64,000 bases of DNA from Gaetbulibacter_B jejuensis (lineage in GTDB: Bacteria > Bacteroidota > Bacteroidia > Flavobacteriales > Flavobacteriaceae): the NCBI RefSeq assembly GCF_039524015.1, contig NZ_BAAAGF010000002.1, forward strand, positions 612,455 to 676,454. Direction: 5' to 3'. The notes beneath the pieces were generated by a model. It searched no databases. It had not been told where the DNA came from and worked only from the letters and a program-made list of their open reading frames with translations. This document shows, piece after piece, positions 1-8,740 of this stretch (position 1 is its first letter; each line of letters starts with the position of its first letter). The position numbers were made by a program, and so were the translations under genes.

Positions 1-1777
1 AATCAATTCCTTCGGTAAGTCCTGTTGAAACAGCATTAATAGTTATATGGCTTTCTTTGGCAATTTCATTTAAAAACGAATACAACTCATCTGCATTTTT
101 AGATTGATTTTGAACAGGAATAAGTATGGTTCCATAATCATAATCAGTGTTTTGTAATGAAAAAGGTTGCATAGCTACTTTGGCTCTAATACCAGATTTT
201 AAAATAGCGTTAAGTGCTTTTGGAGCATAGTATTCATGCCATTGCATAAGATAAGCATAGTTGCTTTTAGCTGTAACCTTTCCTGGTTTCATAGTGAGTT
301 GAGTAACTTCTTCTCCTAAGTGTGAAGTTGAAACATTTTCAGCATAATCTACATTAAAAGCTAAAGGAAATGTCCATGCCGAAATATCATAAAACAAGCT
401 ATCGGTAAACGTAGTTCGCTTTTCAAACATTGCATTAATTAAACGTGTGTTTTTTTGATTTTTAGGAACAATATAACTGTAGCCTTTTTTAAACGATTTT
501 CCATCAGCTTTAAAATCAGATTTTATATTGTAAAAGGTTATGTTTTGACGTTTTAAAATTTCAGCTAAATGATAGGTTCTTGCAGCATCTTTTTCGTCAC
601 CAAATACAATAGCTTTACCATTTTCTTTAGCAGCTTCTTCTCGTGCGTCTTTATAAAAATTATGCTGATAGGTCAATAATTCTTCTCGCATACTTTCAGC
701 AGCTTCTAGAGTAGATAAAGCAGCAGTAAATTGATTTCTTATTGTAAACGGAAAAGTTAACAATCCGTTAGCACTTTCTTGTATATGTCCTCGCGAACTA
801 GCTTGTTCAAACAAAATACCAATGCCTCCATTTATATCAGGAAAAGTTGATCCTTTTCCATAGTAAAAATCATCAAAATTTTCTTCGGTATAGTATAATG
901 AGCCTATTTTATCTAAAGCTTTAGCATGATAATTTCCAATTTTTTTGGTAAGCTCTTGATTTAATTTAGGTGTTAAAGGATGTGTTCTCGAAGGGATTCC
1001 TGGTTGAAAGAAGAAGGTAGAGTTAGTTCCCATTTCATGATGGTCAGTTAAAATATTTGGTAACCACTTATGAAATGTAGCAATTCGCGCTCTCGATTCT
1101 GGTAACTGAACTGGTAACCAATCTCTATTCATGTCAAACCAATAGTGGTTGGTTCTTCCACCAGGCCATACTTCGCGATACTCTCTGTCGTTTGGGTCTG
1201 GATTTAAGTTTTTACCTCTATTGGTATTTGCCCAATAGGCAAAACGTTGTAAACCATCTGGATTAAAAGCAGGATCAAGCAAAATAACACTTTCATCTAA
1301 TAACTGTTTTACAGCATCACTTTCAGCAGCAGCAAGATAGTAAGCAACCAAAAGTGCAGCATTAGAACCACTTGGTTCGTTACCATGTATTGAAAACCCT
1401 TGATACACTACTATTGGTCTGTTTGCAGTACTTACAGTGTTACTTTCAGTAGCAGCAATGTGAGCGTTCTGTATTTCTGAAAGATTACTATGATTTTCAG
1501 GAGAAGTTATAGTAAGTAGGAGTAAAGGTCTGTCTTCATAAGTAGAACCTCTATTTTCTATATGCACTCTATTTGAAGCTTCTGCTAACGCATACATATA
1601 CTGCACAAGTTTATCATGTGTTACATGCCATTCGCCAACTTCATGCCCAATTACCGATTGTGGTGTAGGTATATCAGGATTATAAGTTGTGTTTTGTGGT
1701 AAATAATAGTCTAAATTGGTTTGTGCTTGTAGGTTAAATGCTAAAACAAAAAAGAGTAGTGAGTATAAAAATTTCAT
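1..1777 (-). CDS. M14-family zinc carboxypeptidase, secreted (partial, C-terminus off the left edge)
   Basis: The frame opens with ATG at 1777 and stays open to base 1, giving 592 codons without a stop. Residues 1-19 form a signal peptide (MKFLYSLLFFVLAFNLQAQ). The M14 zinc site is visible as IHGNEPSG (HxxE, about residues 131-134), with a likely third ligand in LTDHHEMGTN. M14 enzymes remove C-terminal residues from peptides, and here the enzyme would act in the periplasm or outside the cell. Bacteroidota homologues of this type are usually over 800 residues, so roughly a quarter is missing because of the window edge, not because of damage. The exact substrate cannot be told from sequence. 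Confidence 0.85.
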   Translation of the reverse strand, partial: MKFLYSLLFFVLAFNLQAQTNLDYYLPQNTTYNPDIPTPQSVIGHEVGEWHVTHDKLVQYMYALAEASNRVHIENRGSTYEDRPLLLLTITSPENHSNLSEIQNAHIAATESNTVSTANRPIVVYQGFSIHGNEPSGSNAALLVAYYLAAAESDAVKQLLDESVILLDPAFNPDGLQRFAYWANTNRGKNLNPDPNDREYREVWPGGRTNHYWFDMNRDWLPVQLPESRARIATFHKWLPNILTDHHEMGTNSTFFFQPGIPSRTHPLTPKLNQELTKKIGNYHAKALDKIGSLYYTEENFDDFYYGKGSTFPDINGGIGILFEQASSRGHIQESANGLLTFPFTIRNQFTAALSTLEAAESMREELLTYQHNFYKDAREEAAKENGKAIVFGDEKDAARTYHLAEILKRQNITFYNIKSDFKADGKSFKKGYSYIVPKNQKNTRLINAMFEKRTTFTDSLFYDISAWTFPLAFNVDYAENVSTSHLGEEVTQLTMKPGKVTAKSNYAYLMQWHEYYAPKALNAILKSGIRAKVAMQPFSLQNTDYDYGTILIPVQNQSKNADELYSFLNEIAKESHITINAVSTGLTEGID

Positions 1778-1802
1778 AAGGATTGTGTTAGTGTATAAAT
1801 AT

Positions 1803-1833
1803 AAAAAAACCGCTACTGTATTAGTAACGGTTT
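1803..1833 (-). terminator. Rho-independent terminator
   Basis: Stem AAACCG-TACT / AGTA-CGGTTT with one C/A mismatch. On the minus strand it is followed by a run of T (A-run at 1803-1809 on plus). It lies 28 bp after the stop of the PUR-domain gene. Confidence 0.7.
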
Positions 1834-1860
1834 AATGTATTTTAACAAAAGATGTTGTGT

Positions 1861-2259
1861 TTATATATCTTCAAAGTTAACATCTGTAAAGCTTTCTGTA
1901 GATTTAGAAACATTTATAGTTTCTCCACCTTCTTCAATATCAGCATTGCTGTAATCGTCTTTTTTGAAATCTTTTTGATGACGCTCGCTTATAACTTCAT
2001 CACCTTTTTCGTCGATGATGTATGAGGTCATTTCATTTAATATTTCATTGAACTCAGCAAAATCTTCTTTGTATAAATAGATTTTGTGTTTTTTGTAGTG
2101 AAAAGAACCGTCGTCATTAGTGAATTTTTTACTCTCAGTTATTGTTAAGTAGTAATCTCCTGCTTTAGTAGCTCTCACATCAAAAAAATAAGTACGTCTT
2201 CCTGCTCTTAATACTTTAGAAAAAATTTCTTCTTTTTCCATCATTCCGTGGTCACTCAT
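1861..2259 (-). CDS. PUR-domain (DUF3276) nucleic-acid-binding protein
   Basis: 132 residues. The N-terminal ~90 residues (EEIFSKVLRAGRRTYFFDVR ... GDYYLTITESKK ... HKIYLYKEDF) match the short bacterial PUR-alpha-like family annotated as DUF3276 in Bacteroidota, related to the spirochaete PUR protein BpuR. The acidic tail (about 100-132) is low complexity. Members bind single-stranded DNA or RNA; the target here is unknown. It is a single gene with its own terminator. Confidence 0.8.
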   Translation of the reverse strand: MSDHGMMEKEEIFSKVLRAGRRTYFFDVRATKAGDYYLTITESKKFTNDDGSFHYKKHKIYLYKEDFAEFNEILNEMTSYIIDEKGDEVISERHQKDFKKDDYSNADIEEGGETINVSKSTESFTDVNFEDI

Positions 2260-2330
2260 AGATTTTAAATTAATAAATTAGTTATGTTAACGTTTCAAAA
2301 ATCTAAAAAAAAAGAATAGTAACCAACAAA

Positions 2331-4091
2331 TTATGATATTTCTTTTTCTGTAAGCTGCTTTAAATAGAGCTCTTTGTAGTAACCGTCAGAGTTTAAGAGT
2401 GTTTCGTGAGAGCCAGATTGAATAATTTTACCATCATCTAAGACAATAACTTTGTCAGCGTTTTTAGCAGAAGAAATTCTATGGCTTACTATGATTGTGG
2501 TTTTACCTTCTGAAACTTTACTAAGATTTTTAAGTATTTTCTCTTCAGTTTCAGTATCTACAGCAGATAAGCAATCATCAAACAATAATATTTTTGGAGA
2601 TTTTATAATAGCTCTAGCAATAGAAACACGTTGTTTTTGACCACCAGAAAGCGTTATACCTCTTTCGCCTAAAACTGTATCGTATCCTTTGCTAAACTTT
2701 TTAATGTTTTTGTGTACATCAGCATTTTTTGCAGCATTAATAACGTCTTCGTCAGTAGCATTTTCTTTACCAAACATAATATTGTTTTTAATGGTATCAG
2801 AAAATAAAAAAGCATCTTGTGGCACGTAACCTATACTATTTCTTAAATCATTAAGATTGAGCATATCAATAGGTTTGTCATCAATAGTAATACTACCTTG
2901 ATTGATGTCATACAAACGACCAATAAGGTCTAAAACAGTTGATTTTCCTGATCCTGTTTTACCAAGTATAGCAAGAGTTTCACCTTTTTTGAGCGAAAAA
3001 CTAATGCCTTTTAATGCTTCAATATTAGTGTCAGGATACGTGAAAGATACATTACTGAATTCAATATTACCTTCAACAGTAGTATGCTCTTGTGTATTGT
3101 TTTTTATGGTTGGTTCTTGCTTTAAAAACTCATTTATACGTTTTTGAGAAGCTTCAGCACGTTGTACTACCGAAGTTACCCAACCTACAGTTGCAACAGG
3201 CCAAGTAAGAAGGTTTACATATATAATAAATTTAGCGATGACACCTAAACTTTCTATTTCCCCATCGATATATTGTTTACCACCAATATAAATTACAATG
3301 ATGTTACTTAATCCAATTAAAAAAATCATTAAAGGAAAAAACAACGCTTGTACCTTGGTAAGGTTTATGTTTTTCTCTCTACTTTCGGTAGATAAGGTAT
3401 CAAAATCAGCATTTACTTGCTCTTCTATACCATACGACTTTATAACACTAACACCACTAAACGATTCCTGTGTAAAGGTTGATAATTTTGAAAGCCATAC
3501 TTGTACAATTGTACTACGTTTATGTATGGTTTTGCTTAAAACATAAATAAGGTAGGATAAAACTGGTAGTGGAATAATAGTATATAGTGTTAGTAATGGC
3601 GCAGACTTAAACATTAAAAACAAGGCAATAACAAATAATGTTAGCGTGTTGATGCTATACATAATTGCTGGTCCAGCATATTCGCGAGCTTTACCAACAT
3701 CTTCACTTATGCGACTCATAAGGTCGCCTGTTCTGTTGGATTTATAAAAGTCTAACGACAGACGTTGATATTGTTGATAAACTTCGTTTTTTAAATCAAA
3801 CTCAATATATCTTGATACATTGATAATGGTTTGTCGCATTAAAAAAGTAAAAATGCCTCCAATAACCGCAGCACCAACAATGTAAAGAATGTTGATGAGA
3901 AGTTCTCGTTTTACAACAGCCATATCAGTAATAATACCTTTTCGGTATTCATCAATAACATCAACCGATGAACCTACAAGCTCTGGTGTAAACAATAGAA
4001 AGATACGAGCAACTATAGTAATTATAACTCCTGATAGAAGTTTGTATCTGTATTTGTAAAAGTATTTATTGAGATGTTGTAATTCTTTCAT
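2331..4091 (-). CDS. ABC exporter, fused membrane and ATPase domains (MsbA/MdlA-like)
   Basis: 586 residues: six-helix transmembrane domain (about 1-310), then an ATPase domain with Walker A GKTGSGKST (~376-384), signature LSGGQKQR (~482) and Walker B ILLFDDCLSAVD (~500-510). Such half-transporters dimerise in the inner membrane to export lipids, peptides or drugs. The residue after the Walker B Asp is Asp instead of the usual catalytic Glu, as in the MdlA/YheI half of heterodimeric exporters. No partner half lies next to it in this window, so it may pair with a distant gene or work with Asp. Substrate unknown. Confidence 0.9.
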   Translation of the reverse strand: MKELQHLNKYFYKYRYKLLSGVIITIVARIFLLFTPELVGSSVDVIDEYRKGIITDMAVVKRELLINILYIVGAAVIGGIFTFLMRQTIINVSRYIEFDLKNEVYQQYQRLSLDFYKSNRTGDLMSRISEDVGKAREYAGPAIMYSINTLTLFVIALFLMFKSAPLLTLYTIIPLPVLSYLIYVLSKTIHKRSTIVQVWLSKLSTFTQESFSGVSVIKSYGIEEQVNADFDTLSTESREKNINLTKVQALFFPLMIFLIGLSNIIVIYIGGKQYIDGEIESLGVIAKFIIYVNLLTWPVATVGWVTSVVQRAEASQKRINEFLKQEPTIKNNTQEHTTVEGNIEFSNVSFTYPDTNIEALKGISFSLKKGETLAILGKTGSGKSTVLDLIGRLYDINQGSITIDDKPIDMLNLNDLRNSIGYVPQDAFLFSDTIKNNIMFGKENATDEDVINAAKNADVHKNIKKFSKGYDTVLGERGITLSGGQKQRVSIARAIIKSPKILLFDDCLSAVDTETEEKILKNLSKVSEGKTTIIVSHRISSAKNADKVIVLDDGKIIQSGSHETLLNSDGYYKELYLKQLTEKEIS

Positions 4092-4144
4092 TTAAGGATT
4101 GCAAAGATTTAATAATCGTTACTATGTAATTTTAGTCGGATAAT

Positions 4145-4176
4145 TTTGCGAATACTTTAATATTAAGTTATTTTTG
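4145..4176 (+). promoter_or_regulatory. Bacteroidota sigma-A-type promoter for leucine dehydrogenase
   Basis: TTTG at 4145-4148, 20 bp spacer, then TATTTTTG (TAnnTTTG) at 4169-4176. The expected start site is about 45 nt before the ATG at 4227. Confidence 0.65.
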
Positions 4177-4226
4177 CACGCTGTTTTTAGACAAACTAAA
4201 AAAGCTATAAAATTAATAAAAATATA

Positions 4227-5330
4227 ATGATATCAGACGTCATAAGTTCTAAAGAACTTTCAAAGGTTGATCCTGTTTTTGGTCAAGTATCTTTTGACAA
4301 TCACGAGCAAGTTGTGTTTTGCAACGACAAAGATACTGGTTTAAAAGCAATAATTGGAATTCATAACACAGTTTTAGGTCCAGCACTTGGTGGAACTAGA
4401 ATGTGGAATTATAACAACGAGTGGGAAGCACTTAACGATGTGTTGAGATTGTCTAGAGGTATGACCTTTAAATCGGCAATTACTGGTTTAAACCTAGGTG
4501 GTGGAAAAGCAGTAATTATTGGAGATGCTAAAACCCAAAAAACTCCTGAACTTATGAAAAAGTTTGGTGAGTTTGTTCACTCTTTAAGTGGTCGTTATAT
4601 TACTGCTGAAGATGTAGGTATGGAAACTTCAGACATGGATACAGTAAGAGAAGTAACACCTTACGTAACTGGAATTTCTGAAAGTATTGGAGGAGCAGGT
4701 AACCCATCACCAATTACAGCTTATGGTGTATTTATGGGAATGAAAGCAGCTGCCAAGTTTAAGTTTGGTTCAGATGTTTTAGAAGACAAAACCATCTTTG
4801 TACAAGGAATTGGGAATGTTGGTGAAGCTTTAGTAGAGCATTTGGTTAACGAAGGAGCTAACGTAACTATTAGTGATATTAGTAAAGAGCGTTTAGAAAG
4901 CATTAGAGACAGATATGGTGTAACTATTTACAACGGTAACGATTTGTATAGTGAAACTATGGATATTTATGCACCTTGTGCTTTAGGAGCTACTATAAAC
5001 AATGATACTATTCATAAATTACAAGCTAAAGTAATTGCAGGAGCAGCAAACAACCAATTAGAGATTGAAGAGGTTCATGGTAAAATACTTCAAGAAAGAG
5101 GTATTGTGTACGCTCCAGATTTCTTAATTAATGCTGGTGGAATTATTAATGTTTACGCAGAATTGGAAAACTACGGAAAACCAGAAATTATGCGTAAAAC
5201 AGAGAATATCTACAATACCACTTTAGAAATTCTTAAAAAAGCAGAACACGATGGTATCACAACCAACAGAGCTGCTTTAGATATCGCTCAAGAGCGTATC
5301 GAGACTAGAAAAAGAGAAAACGCAAAATAA
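4227..5330 (+). CDS. ldh: Leucine (branched-chain amino acid) dehydrogenase
   Basis: 367 residues, the usual length for leucine dehydrogenase, which converts leucine, valine or isoleucine with NAD+ to the 2-oxo acid and ammonia. The Glu/Leu/Phe/Val dehydrogenase signature with active-site Lys is in LNLGGGKAVIIGD (~90), and the NAD-binding loop is GIGNVGE (~193-199). PCALGATINNDT and AGAANNQL are also typical. The sequence suits leucine dehydrogenase better than glutamate dehydrogenase (which is ~450 residues). It stands alone, followed by a hairpin terminator. Confidence 0.88.
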   Translation: MISDVISSKELSKVDPVFGQVSFDNHEQVVFCNDKDTGLKAIIGIHNTVLGPALGGTRMWNYNNEWEALNDVLRLSRGMTFKSAITGLNLGGGKAVIIGDAKTQKTPELMKKFGEFVHSLSGRYITAEDVGMETSDMDTVREVTPYVTGISESIGGAGNPSPITAYGVFMGMKAAAKFKFGSDVLEDKTIFVQGIGNVGEALVEHLVNEGANVTISDISKERLESIRDRYGVTIYNGNDLYSETMDIYAPCALGATINNDTIHKLQAKVIAGAANNQLEIEEVHGKILQERGIVYAPDFLINAGGIINVYAELENYGKPEIMRKTENIYNTTLEILKKAEHDGITTNRAALDIAQERIETRKRENAK

Positions 5331-5352
5331 TTTAACAGTTACCAGCATTTAG

Positions 5353-5383
5353 TTTCGGTAATGAATAAATAATACTATTTTTG
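5353..5383 (+). promoter_or_regulatory. Promoter for nusB
   Basis: TTTC at 5353-5356, 19 bp spacer, TATTTTTG at 5376-5383. The start site would fall inside the ldh terminator hairpin that begins at 5385, so terminator and promoter are packed together. Confidence 0.5.
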
Positions 5384-5384
5384 T

Positions 5385-5412
5385 GAGGCGAAAAGGTAAA
5401 GCTTTTCGCCTC
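5385..5412 (+). terminator. Terminator after leucine dehydrogenase
   Basis: Perfect 11-bp stem GAGGCGAAAAG / CTTTTCGCCTC with a 6-nt loop, followed by TTAATTTT. Confidence 0.75.
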
Positions 5413-5435
5413 TTAATTTTAACGTTCTTTATAAT

Positions 5436-6380
5436 ATGCTTAACAGAAGACATATTCGTATCAAGGTCATGCAAACCATTTATGCATTTAATGGTTCAGA
5501 AAGTTCTGACCTCAAAAAAGATGAAAAATTCCTGCTTCAAAGTTTAGATAGTATGTACGATTTGTACTTGGCTATTCTATCATTACTTATTGAAGTTCAA
5601 AAAAGAGCTGAAGACCACTTAGACAAAACACAAAAGAAGTTTTTAGCTACACATGAAGAAAAAAATCCTAATTCAAAGTTTGTAAACAATAGTATACTTT
5701 GTGCTTTAAGAGACAACGAAGCCCTAAAGGACGAACTAGAAAATCGTAAACTAAACTATTGGTATTTAGATTTTGAGTACATCGAAATCATTTTTAAAGC
5801 CATTTTAGAAAGTAAAATCTACAAAGACTATATGGCTACTAAAACTTCTAGTTTTAATGAAGATAAAGCTGTAATAGTTGATTTGTTTACTGAAATCATA
5901 GCGCCTAACGAAAAGCTATTTGATTACTTTGAAGACAAAAAGCTTACTTGGGTAGATGATTTACCAATAGTAAACACTAGCATATTAAAGTTGCTTAAAA
6001 AATGTAAGCCAGATGCTCCAGAAGCATTCTTTACACCAAGCTTGTACAAAGATTTAGACGATAAAGATTTTGCTACAGAGTTGTACAAAAAAACCGTTTT
6101 AAACACTACAGTTTATAACGATGAAATAGCAAACAAAACCAAAAACTGGGATGCTGAGCGTATCGCGAGTTTAGATTCGGTATTGTTAAGAATGGCAATT
6201 TGTGAGTTTCAAAAGTTTCCATCTATTCCAGTTAAAGTAACTATAAATGAGTATTTAGAGATTGCTAAAGAGTACTCAACACCTAAGAGTAGCATCTTTA
6301 TAAATGGTGTTTTAGACAAAATTGTTAAAGAATACAAAACCGACGGGAAACTAAATAAAATAGGCAGAGGATTGATGTAA
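5436..6380 (+). CDS. nusB: Transcription antitermination factor NusB (long Bacteroidota form)
   Basis: 314 residues against about 140 in proteobacteria. The Bacteroidota form has a long N-terminal part and the NusB fold in the last ~120 residues. Typical pieces are the start NRRHIRIKVMQTIYAF, and WDAERIASLDSVLLRMAICE with IPVKVTINEYLEIAKEYS near the C-terminus. NusB binds boxA RNA with NusE (S10) to keep RNA polymerase from terminating in rRNA operons. Downstream come a DUF1573 lipoprotein and yajC on the same strand, with a separate promoter between. Confidence 0.9.
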   Translation: MLNRRHIRIKVMQTIYAFNGSESSDLKKDEKFLLQSLDSMYDLYLAILSLLIEVQKRAEDHLDKTQKKFLATHEEKNPNSKFVNNSILCALRDNEALKDELENRKLNYWYLDFEYIEIIFKAILESKIYKDYMATKTSSFNEDKAVIVDLFTEIIAPNEKLFDYFEDKKLTWVDDLPIVNTSILKLLKKCKPDAPEAFFTPSLYKDLDDKDFATELYKKTVLNTTVYNDEIANKTKNWDAERIASLDSVLLRMAICEFQKFPSIPVKVTINEYLEIAKEYSTPKSSIFINGVLDKIVKEYKTDGKLNKIGRGLM

Positions 6381-6402
6381 TAAGAAATTATTAGTACCTT
6401 TA
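6372..6402 (+). promoter_or_regulatory. Probable promoter for the DUF1573-yajC pair
   Basis: TTG at 6372-6374, 20 bp spacer, TACCTTTA at 6395-6402 (last base departs from TAnnTTTG). The 5' leader would be about 45 nt. Confidence 0.45.
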
Positions 6403-6454
6403 TCTGCTGAAAAATGTAAAACATTTAAATAATAATTTTTAAAAATTTAACCCT

Positions 6455-6952
6455 ATGAAAAAAGTGATCTTAAGTTTAAGCGCATTATGTATGGTAGCTT
6501 TTACTTCATGTAAGGAAGATGCAGCAAGCAAAGTGAAATCTGAAAATGTAGCTCAAGCTGCTGAAAGAGATGCAGTTGCTGGTGAACTTCCAGTGATTTC
6601 TTTTGAAGAAGCAGAACACGATTTTGGAACCATAGTTGATGGAACTCCAGTTGAAACAAAATTTAAATATACTAATACAGGTAAAGCACCATTAGTAGTT
6701 AGTAACATTAAAAGTACTTGTGGATGTACTGTACCTCAAGATTGGAGTAGAGAACCTTTAGCTCCAGGTGAGTCATCTGAATTTACTGTAAAATTCAATG
6801 GTAAAGGAAAAAACCAAATCACTAAAACTATTACTTTAACTACAAATACTGAAAAAGGTTCAGAGCAAGTTAAAATTAAAGCTTTTATTGAGCCAGATCC
6901 AAACGCTCCTCAAAAAGCAGCAGGTAGTGCAAGTATTAAGCAAGTAAACTAA
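6455..6952 (+). CDS. DUF1573-domain lipoprotein
   Basis: 165 residues. Lipobox AFTSC gives a lipidated Cys at residue 19, so it is exported and membrane-anchored. Residues ~45-145 are a DUF1573 domain, an Ig-like beta-sandwich, with HDFGTIVDGTPVE and the family's TCGCT followed by PLAPGESSEFTV. Function of the family is unknown; in Bacteroidota it often sits beside yajC, as here (6-bp gap), probably in one transcript. Confidence 0.85.
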   Translation: MKKVILSLSALCMVAFTSCKEDAASKVKSENVAQAAERDAVAGELPVISFEEAEHDFGTIVDGTPVETKFKYTNTGKAPLVVSNIKSTCGCTVPQDWSREPLAPGESSEFTVKFNGKGKNQITKTITLTTNTEKGSEQVKIKAFIEPDPNAPQKAAGSASIKQVN

Positions 6953-6958
6953 TAATTA

Positions 6959-7249
6959 ATGGAAGGAATTTCTGGTTTTTTACCTTTTATAGCCATGTTT
7001 GTTGTGGTGTATTTCTTTATGATTGCACCTCAAATGAAACGAGCTAAACAGGAAAAAAAGTTTGCAAGCGAATTAAAAAGAGGAGATAAGGTTATTACCA
7101 AAAGTGGTATGCATGGTAAAGTTGTTGAATTAAACGACAAAGACAATAGCTGTGTCATTGAAACCTTAGCAGGAAAAATAAAATTTGAACGTTCAGCCAT
7201 TTCAATGGAAATGAGCAAAAAGTTAAATGCTCCTGCAACTACTAAGTAA
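6959..7249 (+). CDS. yajC: Preprotein translocase subunit YajC
   Basis: 96 residues with one membrane helix near the N-terminus (LPFIAMFVVVYFFMIAPQMK) and the conserved cytosolic part KRGDKVITKSGMHGKVVEL. YajC associates with SecDF-YidC to help Sec-dependent export. It follows the DUF1573 gene after 6 bp and is closed by a strong terminator. Confidence 0.95.
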   Translation: MEGISGFLPFIAMFVVVYFFMIAPQMKRAKQEKKFASELKRGDKVITKSGMHGKVVELNDKDNSCVIETLAGKIKFERSAISMEMSKKLNAPATTK

Positions 7250-7270
7250 CTTGCTTAAACAGTATAAAAT

Positions 7271-7303
7271 AAAAAACTCCGAAGTAATCCTTCGGAGTTT
7301 TTT
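7271..7303. terminator. Bidirectional terminator between yajC and the YdeI-like gene
   Basis: Stem AAAAAACTCCGAAG / CTTCGGAGTTTTTT with a 5-nt loop; U-runs on both strands serve the two converging genes. Confidence 0.85.
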
Positions 7304-7333
7304 TATGTATTTATTCTAAACACCAAACACCAA

Positions 7334-7930
7334 TTAGCAATTCTTATATTTATCATGTAAGCCAACACCTTTTAAAATCATTGGTGTAATTTTATCTAAT
7401 CGGGTTTGTTTGGTAGCTTCTCTTTTAGCACTTTCAATATACTCACAGTATTCTCGTTGTTTACCAGGAGTTAAAGCTTTAAAACTAGTGTTAAGTTCAC
7501 TATTGACTTTTAAAACTGTACTTAGTTCTTTTGGGATAATCACAGTTTTACCTTTACGTTCTGGTTTTAATTCTTTACCAAGCTTTTGGTTTTCTATAGC
7601 TTCTTTTACATAGGCTAATACAGCAGCTTTGTCAATATCTTCAATAGACTCAAAACGCATTTGCCGTAAAGCTTTTGTTTTTTCTTGAGCATTAACTAGT
7701 AGTTGTTGTTCATCTTTAAGAAACACACCATTAAAAAACCAAATACCAAAGTGCTGTTTAAAAGCACCTAAACCCACAACATTTTTACCGTTTAGGGAAT
7801 ACACAGGAGCACTCCATTTTAAACTTTCATCAAGTTGGGTGGAATTTATAAGGTCTCGTAATAAGGTTAAGGCATCACTAAAATGGCTATTGACTTCTAT
7901 ATATTCTTCTACTGAGGATACTTTTTTCAT
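7334..7930 (-). CDS. YdeI/OmdA family protein (DUF1801 plus YdeI C-terminal domain)
   Basis: 198 residues. The first ~110 residues are a DUF1801-type domain (LKWSAPVYSLNGKNVVGLGA ... FGIWFFNGVFLKD). The C-terminal part has the YdeI/OmdA helices (LTPGKQREYCEYIESAKREA ... RLDKITPMILKG). Relatives have been linked to bacteriocin or stress protection, but the biochemical role is unknown. It lies 3 bp after the upstream secreted-protein gene, so co-transcription is likely. Confidence 0.8.
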   Translation of the reverse strand: MKKVSSVEEYIEVNSHFSDALTLLRDLINSTQLDESLKWSAPVYSLNGKNVVGLGAFKQHFGIWFFNGVFLKDEQQLLVNAQEKTKALRQMRFESIEDIDKAAVLAYVKEAIENQKLGKELKPERKGKTVIIPKELSTVLKVNSELNTSFKALTPGKQREYCEYIESAKREATKQTRLDKITPMILKGVGLHDKYKNC

Positions 7931-7933
7931 AGT

Positions 7934-8584
7934 TTAGTTATTATGTTTTACATATTCATAAATAGCGACACTTGTTATTGTTCCGTTAGCTTCGGTAGTT
8001 ATTTTTGAAATATTTCCAGTGTTGTCCACACAGTAGGTACTTGTGGATATGTAATTACTTTTTTGATTATTTGTAAACACTAAGCTTTTACTTTCAATTA
8101 AAAATCCTTTTTCATCATATACGTTTTCAGTTTGAAGTCGTTTAGGGTTGTCTTTAACTCTCCAAACTTTAGTAATGTCACCTGCTTTGTTGTATTCGTA
8201 CTCAAAAGCACCATTTTTACTGTATTGATTCTGTGGATTTTTATCACCAGATAAGTCAAATTCTTGGTCTACTCGCTTAATTTCTTTTCCTTTGGAATTA
8301 TAGGAAATTAAAATTCGGGATGTATCATTAGGATATTCAAACTTGTAATGAGACTCTAAGGCTCCATTGGGTTGAAATCTTTTTTTCTCAATCATACGTC
8401 CATTTTTGTCATAAAGTTCCCAATCCCATAATCTTTTTTCATTTTGATGCTCAAGATCTAACAAGTAGATTTTAACTTCTTTTATTCCATTTTGTTTATA
8501 TCTATCAGCTTCTTTTTTCCACATGCTTTGCGAAAAACTTGAAAAACTGATGATTAAAGCTAGAAATAGTATGGTTTTTTTCAT
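7934..8584 (-). CDS. Secreted protein with YD/RHS-like strands, unknown function
   Basis: 216 residues with a clear signal peptide (MKKTILFLALIISFSSFSQS). The mature part is rich in beta-strand repeats of the kind YDKNGRMIEKKRF, YNSKGKEIKRV, YDEKGFLIESKS, resembling YD/RHS-type or MORN-like strands. No catalytic motif is seen. It is probably first in a two-gene unit with the YdeI-like gene. Confidence 0.6.
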   Translation of the reverse strand: MKKTILFLALIISFSSFSQSMWKKEADRYKQNGIKEVKIYLLDLEHQNEKRLWDWELYDKNGRMIEKKRFQPNGALESHYKFEYPNDTSRILISYNSKGKEIKRVDQEFDLSGDKNPQNQYSKNGAFEYEYNKAGDITKVWRVKDNPKRLQTENVYDEKGFLIESKSLVFTNNQKSNYISTSTYCVDNTGNISKITTEANGTITSVAIYEYVKHNN

Positions 8585-8670
8585 GAGTTTGGTTTAAATG
8601 TTTTATGTGTGAAATGCAATAGATTACTATAATCTATTTTTCTGACAACAATATAACTTTTTTTTAAAGA

Positions 8671-8704
8671 AAAAGCGACTTGAGTTAATCCTCAAATCGC
8701 TTTT
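8671..8704 (-). terminator. Terminator after the alpha/beta hydrolase gene
   Basis: Stem AAAAGCGAcTTGAG / CTCAAaTCGCTTTT with a 6-nt loop and one mismatch; T-run on both strands. Confidence 0.75.
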
Positions 8705-8740
8705 ATCTCTATTATAGATAATGGTTTTTTGTCTGTTTGT

